A DNA stretch of 64,000 nt, taken from contig NC_052026.1 of NCBI RefSeq assembly GCF_015832195.1, forward strand, positions 14,743,619 to 14,807,618. The letters are read 5' to 3'. This stretch comes from Motacilla alba alba. Taxonomy: Eukaryota; Chordata; Aves; Passeriformes; Motacillidae. Shown piece after piece: positions 44,966 to 63,442 of the stretch. The position numbers were made by a program, and so were the translations under genes. Each line of letters begins with the position of its first letter. Positions within the stretch are counted from its first letter, which is position 1. The notes under the pieces were generated by a model. It did no database searches and was not told the DNA's origin. It saw only the letters and a list, made by a program, of their open reading frames with translations.

Positions 44966-47900
44966 TTATTGCTGGACAGAGCAGGGAGAAAAAAGGAGAC
45001 ACTTACAAGACTTGGCAGCACAAGACAACAGTACTGGGAGGGCTCCAAGCACTCCCCAGACACGTCTGTGAGGCTGCTACAGCTCAGAAGGCAGTGACAG
45101 GTTCCCCAGGGCTGTTACCTACAGTTAACACTGCCTCCTACCTCCCACTACCATCAGCCCCCAATACCCTCCCTCAGCAGCTTGAAACTTTGCCCAGGAA
45201 TCTTCTTTGCTAAAAGAAGTATCTGCAGTGGGACAGACTGGCCCTGGCAAAGAAGGTGCTTCCTCACAAGCCTCAAAATTGCTGCATGTTGTTCCAGATC
45301 TCTCAGTATGCCAGCATGTTCACTCCTCTCCCATCACTGCAGGAGCACAGCTTGGCATCTCCTCCTGGAGGGCAGCCATGGTGTCTCCTTCCCCCCTCAT
45401 GGCACCACTGTCTGGTACTGGGCGGGGAAAAGATCGGAGGGGACTCATTTTGGGCTAGAGGGACACAAACAGAATCTCTCCTGGAAGACAAATGCGGAGC
45501 TGCAGCTGCTCTGAAGAGCAAAGCTGCTGAGCTGAGTCATGGACGAAAGCTCTGGAGAGATGCCGGGAGGCTGCAACTGCCCAGAGTCCTTCAACACAAT
45601 CAGGGAGGACACGGGGAGCAGCTGAACAGCTCACCCTGCTCCTAGATGGGAATGACAATTTCCATGTGTTTTGGCAGGAAAGCTACACAACAAGGCACCC
45701 CAGACAGACTGCTCACCCTGGCAACAGAGAGGGTGCTCCCTGGCTGGTGGCCAAAGCTGGCAAGAGCTCTGCTGCCAGAAGAAACTCCGGGTTGCGAGGG
45801 CAGCAGGAGGAGGCAGAGGAATGCTAGTCTGGCTCACTGTTCTCCCACCCTCCTTCCCACATTTAGCTCACCTTGGCCTTGTTCTGGACAGGCAGATACA
45901 GCTTGAACTCAGCTGGGAGCTCATCCTCTGAGTACAGCCGGTCAGAGAAATACACCCGTCGGATGCGACAGTTGGCGTGGATCTGAGAGTCAAAACAAAG
46001 AGTCAGTCCATTTTCCACATGCTCTTTCCACATCCAGCTTTGGTGTCATGCTGCAACATGGATTCTTTGGCTCAGCAGCTGGAAATCTATCTCACTGTTT
46101 GGTTTTTTTGAATCTGACAGGGCATCAGAGAAATGCTGGTCTGTGCCCTCTGCTTTGCATTTGCATCCCTGTCTCCAGGTATGAACACTCAAAAGATTTG
46201 GCCAAGCTCTGGTATCTCTGCCAACTCTCTTAGTTGCTAAGGGGATTCTCTGCTGTGAGCCAACCTCTGCTTTGCTGGTATCAGCACTTGTCAGAACACC
46301 CAGAGCCTCAGCCTGCTGCATTTTTAACATGCCCACTTCAGGGCCTCCCTGAGGTCAGGAATGAGCCTGTCCAGCCCATGCTGCCTCCACTATCAGCTGG
46401 CAGCAAAGTCGTTGCTCTGGTCCCCCTCGTGAGTATGTGAGAAGGCAGACAACTCTCAGCTGACTGCCTGCACCTCAGGGCAATCCTGCAAGGAATTGCA
46501 GCACTCCCCTCACACTAAGGAACAGGCACGCTCCACAGACAGACATTCCTCAAAATAACACACACCACTGGACACCGTGAACATGACTCCCTAGCATACA
46601 GAACAAGTTCCACGTCCTCAGCAGGAACAAACACTGCATTAGCTCTGTTACAAGGGATTCATGAAAGCAGGGTAACTCCACTACCACGAGGAAACAAACT
46701 CAACCAGGGGTATGAATGCTCTGTACACCGTCGGTCTTTCCCATCCAGGCCCCCAATCACTGTCCAGCCTATCTGGACAGTAAGGCAACACACAGCTAAT
46801 TCCCAGCAGAACTCCACCTTCATGGCATGCCACAGGGAACTGCAACTCTCACCCTAACCAACAGACAGCCAGAGAAACAAGAGGGAAATGGGCTCCTTTG
46901 TCCCAGCCTAGTCAAGTTAGGGGAGGCCTCAGTCAGGACTTTGCTCACCTTCCACAGCGCTCTGCAAAGAGCAGGGCTGGCAAAGGAACCACACAGGGCT
47001 AAAGCCAGATTCCCGTGCTGCTGTCCCAGCCAGCAGGAACATGAGCAGCCCTTGGTTTCCCAGGGCAGCTTCTCACCTGCACTCTCAGGGTCTCGATGTA
47101 GTTGGTGCCGTAGGCGCGGCGCGTGAAGTCGGACAGGTTGAACTGGATCTGGTTCCAGCCGTCGTCCAGCCGCATGGGCATGGTGCAGATGAAGGGCTTC
47201 ACCCGGGTCGTGCTCTGGTAGTTGCTCGCCCGGAAACGCCGGCGCACGTTCTTGTCATCCAGCACCTGGGCAAGGAAGGCAGGCTGCTCAGCCAGGCGCC
47301 AGGCCCCGACTCCCCAGGACAGCGCTACCCGGCTCCAAGAGGGCTCTCTACTCCCACCCCTCCGTTCCACAGCAGAAGTAATTTAACACAGGAAACAGAC
47401 CCATTTTTAGGAATAGCAACAGTGTGCTTGTGAGCTGACTGATGCCCCCATACCAGAAGACCTGACACACCACATGGCCAAGAAAGCAAAACTGTTTTGG
47501 GGATCACTCACTGCCTGGGACAAGTTCCAACACAAGACTGCAGGCTCTCTGGCGCCTTCCTCAGTGGTCCCTGGAGGGGCCTCCCCACTGCACACTCCTC
47601 ACCTGCACTTCAAAAGTGAAGTATTTTTTCAGGTTCTTGATGATCATCACTAGGAAAGGTAGTTTGATGCCCAGGGTCTTCTTTGGGTCAGCAGGGCACG
47701 TGATGTACGTGGTACTGAGAGGTGAGAGAAAAACACTTTAGGATCTCACACAGCACAAAGTGCACAGCCCGAGGTAACCCAAGTCTCTCCCTTGGCCCAA
47801 TGCAGCCTTGGAGGACAGGCAGAAATGGGTAACTGTGATCATAGGATCTCAGCAACAACCAGGGCTTCCTGTAACAGGAGGGGGAGTTTCAGAGGTAGCT

Positions 47901-50854
47901 GAAGGCAGAAAAAGATAAAGGCACAAAGAATGCATCTCAAATTGCACTTGTCTCACCCAGGGCATGAAACACCTTCCTGGACAGCTTCACCTCCCCAGTT
48001 TCAAGGCCATGTCAGCGCTGTTTCTTGACACAACCTCCTCCTACCCTTGACTGAACAGGTAGAGCCCTCCAGATCATGGCAGAGGCCCTGTGTGCTCTAT
48101 ACGGCTGGGAAAACAAAGGTTGTGAGCCCTAGAAGTACACGTCACGCTTGGCAAGTTTTGTATCAACACTTCTTGGAGGAAGAGAAGCATTGGCTCAGTC
48201 TCTCTGCAGGAGAGGAGTCTCCACTGCCCTTATAAGGAGTGCCCAGCTCTGAATCACCCCTGGAGAAGCCTTGGAGACTCTGAGCCCGCTCATGGAGCTG
48301 GCGTCTGTCTCCCGGGGCGATGGAGACGAGGTTGCTAAGAGAAGCTCCATAAGCAACTCCCCGCATAAATCTCCCTCTGATCCTCCTGCTGCAGGGAGAG
48401 CAGCTGTCACGTGAGGAGAACAGGCCCAAGACAATAGAAGAGACAGCAGACAGTGCTGCTTTTTCAGTAACTGGCAGTGCTGACTGAGGCTGGGTATTAA
48501 ATACCGCTTTTTTTCCCTTCAAGTGATGGAAGAATAATGGGATTTTATTTTTTATCCCTTAGCCCCATTGAGGATAAGTATGAGAGCTCTACAAGCACAT
48601 CCAGGGAAAGGCACATTGCCACAGGGGAGTATCAGTGATACGACCCAGATTCTTCAATTTATTGACAAAGACATTGCCATCACATTGCTGTAGTTTGAAG
48701 ATGATGTCTGCTGGGCACTGCCATCTTTCACTCTGCTTCAGGGCAGAGTCCTGCTCCCCCAGAACAGCAGAAAAGGCTTCTCCTACCTGACATTTGTTCC
48801 TTCAATCTCCAGCACCAGTGACTGAATGTCATTGTCCGTGATTCGCTTGATGTGGCCATTGCGCACCTGGAACAGAAGTGGGCAGACAGCACAGACACGA
48901 CTTGAGAGGGGAAAAAGAGGCACCCACAGCTTCATCAAGAGAAGGAATAAGACCCCAGGAGGACCCATCTACATTCCCTTGGCTCCTACTCTCCTGGACC
49001 TTGCTGTTTCCAAGGCTTTGATCACTGCCCCAGAGTGCCAGCAAGAGTTTATGGCCCAGCACGCTGCACAGACACTGAGTGCAAGACTTCCATCTATCAA
49101 AATATGCTGCAGTGAACACAAGGGACTCAAGCCTCATATCAGAGGCCCAAATAAACAAACATAAAAGAGTAAGAGTCCAACGTGACTGCTATAAGGGGTA
49201 AAAACAAGGACAAGCAATACAGGGGAGCCACCAGCCAGCCGCTGGTCACCAAGGGGACTTGGTCTGTACAGCTGGGCATGGCTGACTGCCTCTGGGGAAG
49301 GGCTGGACACTCACACAAAAAAAAATATATGGGTTTTCCCCATGTCACAAAAGCTTGAGATATTCCCTAAGATCTAAAAAGAAGGAGAAATCATAGCCTG
49401 CTGGTTCTTTTTGCAAAGATATGAAAGTCTACATTAGGACAGCTATGAACCCAGTAATCTCAGGCATGCACCTAGGACACAGGAGAATGCCAAATACTGT
49501 TTCCAGTTCTCACCAAAATGGCAGGGGCATTTCATGCACTGCTGAAGAGAGCAGAGCAATCCTCACTACAAGCACATCCAGGCTGGCCATGCTTCATGCA
49601 TGAGAGACTATTGCAAGACTATTGCAGCTGAAAGGACCACTGCTGACATCCACCCTGCAAGCAGAGCTCCTGCTCCCACTCATGGGCCACACAGTCATAA
49701 CAGTATCACCCTGCACAGGACAATTCACGTGGGAAGGTGCCTCCAGAGGTCTCCGGTCCAACCTCCACCTCCAAGCAGGGTCAGCACAGCCTGCTTATGG
49801 CTTATCCAGTCTGACAGCACACTACATCCCCAGTCTAAGAGTCTTTAATACGTCCCGTCCTTGCACCATCCAAATAAGCTGTTGATCTTTTTTTAAAGTC
49901 ACGAATATTTGTGCAAAACACAGACACACACACGGGCAGTGTGAGGCATCCCAGCTCTTCACAAAGCTACATGGGTACCCCACTGATGGGAAACACGATA
50001 GGTCTGGGCTTCCTGTCCCCCATCTCACAACCTGTAAATGCTCACACAAGCCCACTCAGGTCAAACATCACTACTGACTGAACTGCCGTGAATCTTTTAG
50101 TTCCTGCTGAAACCACAAAAAATTCAGCTAAGGCTCATGCACAAGCAACCAAATGCAGCTTGTAGCCTTGGTCTCAGAGGTCATAACAAGCATTTTGCAG
50201 AATCACTAAGCCATGGATGGTTTGTGATGGGGGAAGCAGCACAGCTCAACATCTCTAAACGTCCTGAGGACGGCTCCTTGATGCAAAACAGCCTGGAGAA
50301 GGCACAGGGCCCTGAGCAAAACCACTCTAAAAACTGACAGGAGGGAAAAACAAAGCGACGAGACATTCACAACTTCTCCTACACCCACAAGCCGCCACAG
50401 AGCCCACTCGCCTCTGGCAAGCGTGTTTGAAAGGAGGCTCACGCACCAGGAGACCCCCAGCTCTGCCCCACAGTGGCCACGGGGCCTTGGGCATCCCGCT
50501 GCCCACGGCCAGAGCCGGCCCGTTCTGCAGCCAAAGGCAGAAAACACTCATCATAACACATTCCCCTCAGAAACACCCGAGGGGCCCGGTACCGGCCCCG
50601 GTAACCAGCACCCGAGAGATCGCGCTATCCCGTCCCGGTGTCCCGCTAACCCGGCCGCCGCAGCTCCGGCCCCACAGGCGGGGGCCGAGCGGCGCCACAG
50701 GCGGCCGGAGCGCCCCGGGAGGCTGAGCCGAGCGGCCGCGCCGCTCGCCGGGCCGAGCCCGCCGCCTCACCTTCTTGTCCCAGATCTGGAGCGGTTTGCT
50801 GCCGATGCTGTAGAGCACCGAGAGGAAGCCGCTCTGGAAGGTGTTCTTGAACAT
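44966..50854 (-). CDS. CFAP20: CFAP20, cilia- and flagella-associated protein 20
   Basis: Small axonemal inner-junction protein linking the doublet microtubules, also found at basal bodies. Exons (minus): 50854-50771, 48866-48787, 47714-47603, 47265-47077, 45982-45872, 44971-44966. The sum is 193 residues plus stop, the same length as I recall for human. Reads [20 protein letters not shown] at the start, then [75 protein letters not shown] and [18 protein letters not shown], ending NKAKQ. Nearly identical to mammals; FNLS where human has FNLL is the clearest change I see. The last coding exon holds only the final Gln codon and TAA behind a strong acceptor (TTTTTTCTCCCTGCTCTGTCCAG). An alternative CAG-TGA behind an acceptor at 44359 would also give Gln-stop but fits the 3'UTR evidence less well. 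Confidence 0.96.
49718..49875 (-). mobile_element. CR1 LINE 3' fragment
   Basis: Reverse-complement CR1 in CFAP20 intron 1: GTGGGAAGGTGCCTCCAGAGGTCTCCGGTCCAACC, CAAGCAGGGTCAGCACAG and TTATCCAGTCTGACAGC. Moderately diverged. Confidence 0.75.
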
Positions 50855-51080
50855 GCCGGGGCCGGGCGGGCCGGGCCGCGCCGCGGCCGCCGCTCTGCCA
50901 GGACACGGCGGGTGCCGCCGCGCCGCGCCGCCGCCGTCACCGAGGAACTGCTTGGGGCGGCCGCGGATGCGCTTCCGGGAGCGCTGCCCCGGCAACCGCG
51001 GCGCCGGCCCCGGGCCTCCCTCGGCCCGCCGAGCTGCCGGGGCCCAGCCCGCTCCGAGCCGTGCCCGGTGCCCTGGGGTC
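50570..51080. promoter_or_regulatory. CFAP20: CpG island, CFAP20 promoter
   Basis: High-CpG block around the first CFAP20 exon (ATG at 50854-50852 on the minus strand). The transcription start is expected between about 50.87 and 51.05 kb. No TATA box seen. Confidence 0.75.
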
Positions 51081-51089
51081 GGGATCGCG

Positions 51090-54000
51090 CTCCCTGAACG
51101 CCTGGGCTGTAGGCAGGGACGCCTCTAAAACGTCTCCGTTCTCCCCCCGCAGTTCACGGGTCCAAAGGGGATTTTGGTGGTTTGCCGTGGTTTGCTTTTC
51201 CCAAGGATGGTTTTTCCCGTGGGCTCTGCTCGTTCCTCCGAGGGGCTCCCTGTGCTGCTTTTGCAGGACTGGAGCATCCGAATGGTGTTTGCTCTGCTTT
51301 GTTCTTCCTCGGCTGCACTCATTCCTGGGTGCCCTAGGAACCTCCTGTGTCCTCTTGCTGCGCTAAGCCAGGCAGGGATAACGCACAGGACCCTGGCAAT
51401 ACTGGGGGTTTGATCTATGGCTTTACAGGTGTGAAAATCTCTTTGAGTAGAGACAAGGCCTTGGCACAGCTGAAGAGGCTTAACAGGAACAGCTTGGGCT
51501 AGAAATTACATTTCTAAACTGACATACATTTCTTCTGGCTGTTATAACACCTGTTTACACCATCTATTTTCAATGTACAGACAGTAAACAGCATAAAAAT
51601 GACCATTCTGCACCAGCTTTATGGTTCGTCAGGTTAACTCCAGGCCTCTGTTGCTAACTAATGCTCCATTCAAATCCTAACAATGTTGTCTGCTACGTCT
51701 GCTTGTCTCTCCAGAGGCTACAGATGCTCCCTCACAGCACCTGGGTTAGCAGCACTTTCTCTTTCCTTCACAGTTCCTTGCACAAACAAGTAGAGAGCAC
51801 AAAAAGCAAGGCATTAGTTAGAAATGGTCAGCTATATTTAGTCAGAGGGTTAGAGTACACTTTATATGGCAGGATGAAATAACTTGTTCCCTTAATCAGA
51901 TGGTAGGAGACAACTGGGACAAATATCCAGCTGCCATTCCTGAACAGCCGGCTCATTCACACGCTCTCCACTTACCACTTTAATGTCATGTTTTGCTGCA
52001 CACAGAAATAGGTAGTGGTTTCAAATTGTCCTTATTTCTCAATTAACTTTAACAAAATGTAGTACCTGTTGCCCTCCTCCTTCCCTGGGCATGTGTGGGC
52101 AGAGACAGAGAGCCCTGTAAATCATTAACCCGTATTAATAATCGAGGCTGGCATTTGGGAAGAGGTCTCTGAGAGATGTATTTCAGAGACTCACATCCTG
52201 ATGTTATCCACCTGGAAGATCAGTAGGGAGATGCTGGTATGTTACCTCAACCCCTGCTTCCAGTTCCCAGGGTGTACAGGGATTGAATTTGGGGGAGCAG
52301 ATGGAGGAAAAGGCCCATCCTAAGAAAATAATCTGGTCCAAGAAATGAGCAGAGAGTGCCTGCTCCAGAAATAGCTGCCCACTAAAGCATTTCCTTCCCT
52401 TCAGAATTCTCAGCAATCCGATGCCTTCAGAGGAATGGGATTTTCAGGAAGCTTCTGAAATATTGCTCCTCTGAGGTGTCACATTGCTGGGTGCAGTTAT
52501 GACACCAAAATGTAGCAGGTCTCTCCAGTATCACCAAGTCTGTGCTTGCTCGGAGCACCTGGTCCAGGTTCATGGCCTGGGAAATCCTAACCCAGGCCAT
52601 TGCCCTCTTGACTGAGGCTGCAGAGCAGATGGCCAGGGCTGGGCCAGCTCCAAGGACAGCACTTGGACCCATAAAAACAGCACCAGATTCAGTCAGTTCC
52701 TTTGTGAGCCAAAAGCCTTCACTACATGGCAAAACCAAGAACAAAGTAATGAATCCTGCGAGGACTGTGAGATCCTGGGATTAGTCCAGATGACTCTTCC
52801 CTCTTCCAGCCTGGATTTTCCTACAGGAGCAGCACTGGGTGAAGGGCAGCTGTAATTGGGAAACCAAAAAGACAATTGGGCAGGAGATCCATCACCACCA
52901 CATGCAAGGAGAGGCAAGGCCCAAAAGTGGCTTTGGGTGCTGAGGCAACCTGAAGGCTTTAGACCTCACACTGGCTGAACTCTCAGCAGTGCAGAAGGAG
53001 GAAGAGGAGGAAGCTGGGCTGCTGCTGAGCAAGGGATCAGAAGAGAACAAGGGTGTAAACATCAGTGGGTGCAGAAGGAGGCAGTGCCAGTGTGTACTGG
53101 AGCAAAGTGGCAGAGAAAATCAAGGAAGGAGGACACACTGCCTTGGAGGGACACCTGTGCAATGGATGTAGCAAGGGGCAAGAATGAGCGAAACCTTTTT
53201 GACTCCAGACAAACTGGAGACAAAGAAGGACAAGCAAAGAAGAGTTAATTTCTGACAAACAACAGTTTAAAAAGTCACTGAGAGCATTCTCTGGAGACAA
53301 GCTGTTGACTTGGAAAGGATATGGGCCGCAACAGGCAGCAGGTGGCAATGGGGAACACGATCCAACAGCATCAGGAGATGGATAGATCCAAGCAGCAGCA
53401 GTGCTCGGATGTGCCACCTGCTGCAGGGACCTCAGCTCAGCATATGCTCACAGTGCTGCTTCTGCTCAGTGTGGGCCTCAGGTGTGCTCTGGCATGGGCT
53501 CTTCCCTGCTCTCACTGCTGGCCAGAGCTACACCCACCAAAAACAGTCTTGATGAATGTAGATGCCAGAGATCAGCCCAGTCCTGGATCCAACAGAGCTG
53601 CCCTTAAACTGCTCCTTGGCAATGGACTATGCACTGCCTTACAGCACTAGTAGGTTAATCTTACCTGATGCCCATGTCCACATCTGGGCCCACAGCAAAT
53701 CTCCATGTGTGACACACCAGGACAGTGCCTTCCCACACCTGTACCCGTTACAGGCCTTGTGCAAGGACTCACTCGTGCAATTCCACTTTGGCCAGTGCCC
53801 AGGGCGGGTGAGAGCAGTGCTGAGTGGTTCTGTGCTTGGCAGGAGCCCATGGCTGAGCTCCCCTCCCTGGGAACCAGCAACAGGTCTCTCTTTCCCCGGC
53901 CAGAGCCTTGTCTCAGAGGTTCCCTTTCCCCTGGGCAGCTTCAGTAGAGGGGAAAACTGCATATGGGCATATAGAACTTCATATGGGCAATGAAGGAATG

Positions 54001-54570
54001 GGACAACATAAGAGAAATGACCATGTACAGTCATACAGAGTCCAGCTCGTGGCTTTTAGACAGACTTTCAAGTAGTTCATTAATACCTAAGACCAGAGCC
54101 CAGCTTGGCCAACAACCATTATTGCAGGCAGACTCTCCTGAGCACTGCCAGTGAAGGACCACATCTGAGAGGAACTCCTGCAATGCAGTGATCCTTGGGC
54201 AGGACCTCCAGGCTCATAGCTTTGCAGTCATGGGGAGGAAGAGAGCCTGAGCTCAAGAAAGAAGAAGAGATAGGAACTCCAGTTGTTCAGAGACATAGCC
54301 CTGCCCAAGCCCCCCCAAGGTTGGATAAAACAGGTACCAGCATTAGCACTCAGGCCTCCACCCAGGCAGGCACCTTCAGAAGAGTGTGGGGGCCTAAGGA
54401 GGGAAAGGAGAAATATCTCGAAAGGTAGCAAGTGGCTCCTTTGCCTCTGCCCACACTGACTTTGTACGATTTTGTACGATTTTCTCTTGCTTTCCTCACC
54501 CAGCCTCTCCTTGCCGGGCACAACTCCCTCTGCCAGCACTCTCCAGCTCCCTCCCCACTGAATACTCCTC
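51090..54570. other. Intergenic region CFAP20-CSNK2A2
   Basis: Between the CFAP20 promoter and the CSNK2A2 3' end. AT content rises away from the island. I see no gene, RNA gene or recognisable repeat. Confidence 0.5.
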
Positions 54571-54574
54571 CTTG

Positions 54575-55012
54575 CATGCTTCTTTTAAAACTTTTATTCA
54601 ACAATATAGAATTCTTTTCATTATAGTATAGAACTGTCCATCACGATACTACATCCCCTGCAACCCCCATGTCCTGGAAGAGACAGGCACAAGCTGTCTA
54701 ACCACTGTCCATCAGAGGTTGGGGGGGAACAGCCGGAACAGAGGAAGGAACGACTAACCAACAACTGCTTTGCACACCCTTCACATTTCCACGCTTTCTG
54801 GGTCAGGAAGAGCTCAACAAGGAAACAGAGGCAGAAGAACCTTTAACACTCGGAGGGAAGGGCTGCGGTCATAGCGAGGCGAGTGCCGTCCAGCCAGGCG
54901 TGTGCCCCGCTCTGAGCCCTGCAGTCCGCCCGCCGTTGCTCTACCGCGCCGATGGGACGTTTGATTTGGTTCTCATTCTGCTTATGGAAAATTGGGAGCA
55001 ACAGCATCGGAC
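54575..55012 (-). other. CSNK2A2: CSNK2A2 separate 3'UTR exon
   Basis: Begins after the acceptor GTCTCTCCTCAG with GTCCGATGCTGTTGC and carries blocks shared with the mammalian 3'UTR (TTTTCCATAAGCAGAA, GAACCAAATCAAACGTC, CTGACCCAGAAAGCGTGG, GTGAAGGGTGTGCA). It is joined to the stop-codon exon across a 3.4-kb intron (donor at 58438). Confidence 0.75.
54593..54598 (-). terminator. CSNK2A2: AATAAA poly(A) signal of CSNK2A2
   Basis: Minus strand reads TATTGTTGAATAAAAGTTTT, which closely resembles the end of the mammalian CSNK2A2 mRNA as I recall it. Confidence 0.8.
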
Positions 55013-58000
55013 CTGAGGAGAGACGGGAGGAGGGAAGTGAGCGTCGCGGGGCACTGCCAGTTCAGCACGGAGCTCCTCCAGCGCCGCGAGGAGGATGGCT
55101 GGGCACGCTGCCCCGGATCTGCCACCCCACCCCTAGCCAGGCCCGGGAGCACCCTCCATGGCCCTCTGGATCTGGGGGCAGCAGGGAACCTCAGCCTGCT
55201 TTGGAACAGGCGAGAAAGGAAGGCAGAGCTGAGCAAGGCAAGAGAGAGATGCAGTCCAGCAAAGCAGAACTGTCATGGACAGCCAGACACAAGTTCGGAC
55301 TTTTTTTCCATGAACTGCTGTTTGGAGTTTCCCTCCACTACCACAAACACCTCCCATAATTCCACTAAAAGCACCCATCATGCCCCACACACTTGCAACA
55401 GACAAGCTGGCAAAGCTCCCTGCTGCATCCATTTCCTACTGCATCCCTCAGAGGCTGCTGGGACTCAGTTTTGAGCCTTTCCTCTTACAAGGCACTCAGC
55501 CAAACCAATGCTCTACCTCTGCTAGAAAGCTGGAGCCAGGCCAGCTGAAAGGCCAGGAACATGCACTAGGACTCTCCTAACTTTCTCCAGGAGAAAGCAG
55601 ATGAAGATGCATTTTCCCCCGTTCTCATAACTTCCGAGGAACAAAGCACTGTTCCCCAGTTCCTGGCTGTCCTTACAGCCTGAATGCTTTTATAAGGTCC
55701 AGAGAGAAGGATTTCCTGCTCCAAGTGCTGGAAGAGCCACTGGCTGCAGAGATAAACTGGTGCAAGCTGCAGTTAAACATCCCCACTGCCCTGGGATCAG
55801 GAGACTCCACACCCTCCTCATTCCCAGACTACTCTTGCTCAGCTGCTGTTTCCCTCCAGGATGAATCTGTCACTGCTCGTCCTACCCTAGAGCTGGGGTA
55901 GGGATGTGGGGAGATAAGGGGCAGGTTGTTCCAGCCTCTCAGCTTACTGCAACCAGGGAAAGCCATTTCAATCCTGGAAGAGCAACTCTCTTCCTGTGCT
56001 TGAGGCTACCAGGAAAGAATTCCGGATGCAGGTTTACAGAACAGACACTTCCCCAAGTACCACCTTGAAATTTCACCATCAGGTTCAGACCCTGTCAAGC
56101 ATTTATATGCAGCACACTCACACACAGTGGTCAACAGTGTTCACCTACCAAAGTTCCCCCACGCAACCCATTTTTCTTCTCCCCACCTCTTCTGCCTTGC
56201 CCCTCCAGAAGCTGGGAATGCCAACAAGAGCTGGAAAACAGACAAGCCTCTCCCATAGCAACTTGGACAGGCCATGAGAAACATCCACTTCTCAATGGAG
56301 CAATTCAATAGATATTTAAAATCAGTTCAAAACTTGATATTAAAACCCCAAACCAACCCTGCTGGTACTGGCACAGTGTAAGAGCACAAGAGAACCCCCT
56401 GCCCCTCAGGCCGGGCAGTCAGGAGGGTGGGCAGATGGAAGAAGAGGCCTGGGAACACTCACCAATGCCTTCAGCAGCCTCTGCAGGAGAGCAAATGCTA
56501 GCAAGGCCTGCAGGATGGCAGCAATCACAGGCTGCTCCTCAGCCCAGACCCCCAGGACAGTCGCCATGTCCCCAGGTGCAAGGAGACAGCTACTCCCTAC
56601 TCAGCACATCTTTAGACCAAGCCATCCACGCAGGCTGAAAGCAGATGAGCAGGGGGGTACACAGGTGGAGAACCCCGAGTTCCAGCTGTGCAGTGTGACC
56701 TGGTCTGACCCACCAGGTAACAGCAGCCAGGTCTGTCCCTCAGGCAGTGCCTGTTTGAGGCCAGTGCAGCACAAGAGCTGAGCCCCACGCTGTGCCCAAA
56801 CCCTCACACCTCCTCTGCGGCCCCTGGCAGCGGAGACAGTCTGCCCCAGAGAAACTCTCAGGGCTGGCAGCAGGAAGAACTGCAACCAAAGACTGAGTGA
56901 GAGATCCCAAAAAAACACAGACAAGAGGGGCTGGAAGAGCCAACCTGCCCTCTTGGAGGAGACAAGGCCTCCAGCTCTCAGGCCTTCTGGCTATCCCATA
57001 GATTTGAGACGGCAGACGTTCAGACGTATAGATATTTATTGGTTTCAGTGAATTATACAAATGGATTGACCTGCTGTCGATGCCAATAGAACTTTATTGG
57101 AATATGGAATGTAAACAGATGTTTCAAATAGAAACATTGCAACCTTATAAAAAATTAACTATTTCAACAATGCCGCAGAAGGAAATTCTGTGTTTAGGTG
57201 CTGGTGGGAAAACACTATCTCCAGCGTCTAGGTTTGAGTGTCACCAGAACCACTTGATGAAGTTACACACAGAACAAGTAGAGGAGGCAACTGTGAATTG
57301 TGGGGCTATAAAGCCATCGAGGGATCTGATGAAAGAACCCATAAGACGAACCCCCCACCCCCCAACAGGATCGGCACCCCAGAATTCAACAAATGGCTGA
57401 CTTTGTTAAAACACTGCGTGGGATCCCAAGGCCTGGATCAGTAGCTGCACAGCCCCCGCCCTGACGCCGCTGTTTGTTGATCCTCCCCCCTCCCTGTGCT
57501 CTCCTCCCCGGCCTCCTCTCCACTCCTCCATCCTGCGGTGCTGGATTGAACCGCTCCAGAGCTGTGCTCTGGCACAAGTCTGCGTCTGGCACGAATTCTC
57601 ATGGGAGCCACGTCATGAGGTACGTGGTTGCACACCTATCACAAGAAATCTTGCAACACTGACTTTCCTGAGCTCGGTGGGAAAGTCTGGATAGTCCCTC
57701 CCCTCTCCTGCCACAAGAGCAGCCCTCACATTCACAAGTTTCCAAAGCAGGTCTATTGAGTTTCTTCTCAGAGCGAGCCTTTGTCAAACACACTGGAGGG
57801 GGGGATCTCCTCTCCCCAGCAACTCGGATCAGTGCCTTCGTTTTAATGCTCCAAACCAATCCCGAGATGCTGCTGGGTTTGTGGGTTGGTTTTCGTCAAA
57901 CTCCACCCCCCCCCCCCCAACCACCCCGGCATTCACAATTGAAACTGGAATTCAAGGGCCAAATTCAAGCCCAGAGTGAGCAGTAAAGACTTGGACCTCA

Positions 58001-58438
58001 AAACAGAGTTGCACCTGCTGACCCCCAGCCTGAATTTGGTTCATTCAGAGTCTACAAGTCAGAAAGGCAAGTTTAGAAAGAGGCATGCTAAGGGCTGATG
58101 GTGGAACGACCAATTTGTCCCCACCAGCATGGTGGGGAAGGCTGGACTGAGAAGGAAGAGAAGGATCCAGAGATGTGAACCAGAATCAGTTGTGTGGAGC
58201 CCTGGGGATATCACTACATATTTAGCTCTTGCAAGACCATTTGCCCAGGGCTTTGGTACCACAGGGTTAGAGTTACATTAACCACAACCACCAGAGAGGA
58301 ACTGAGGTTTAAGACCCCCCCCAAGGTTAGATTTCTGCCGAGTATAAAGGGGAGGGAAAGGAGGGGGGGGTCCTTGGTTCTTTTCCCTTCACTGTGTGAC
58401 CGAAGGTTTTGCTTTTATTTGTAAACATCTTGAATTAC
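55013..58438 (-). other. CSNK2A2: CSNK2A2 3'UTR intron
   Basis: Intron between the stop-codon exon and the terminal 3'UTR exon. Holds a C-run (57905-57918), the alternative poly(A) motifs near 57.05 kb and an AATAAA only about 36 bases after the stop (near 58420). No other gene recognised. Confidence 0.6.
57035..57098 (-). terminator. CSNK2A2: Candidate alternative poly(A) signals inside the CSNK2A2 3'UTR intron
   Basis: Two minus-strand AATAAA motifs (57098-57093 in CCAATAAAGTTC, 57040-57035 in CCAATAAATATC) stand in a low-GC island. If the 58438 donor is skipped, the 3'UTR would run about 1.4 kb to here. Confidence 0.4.
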
Positions 58439-58455
58439 CCGTCGTTTTCCAGTCC

Positions 58456-63442
<4,987 letters not shown>

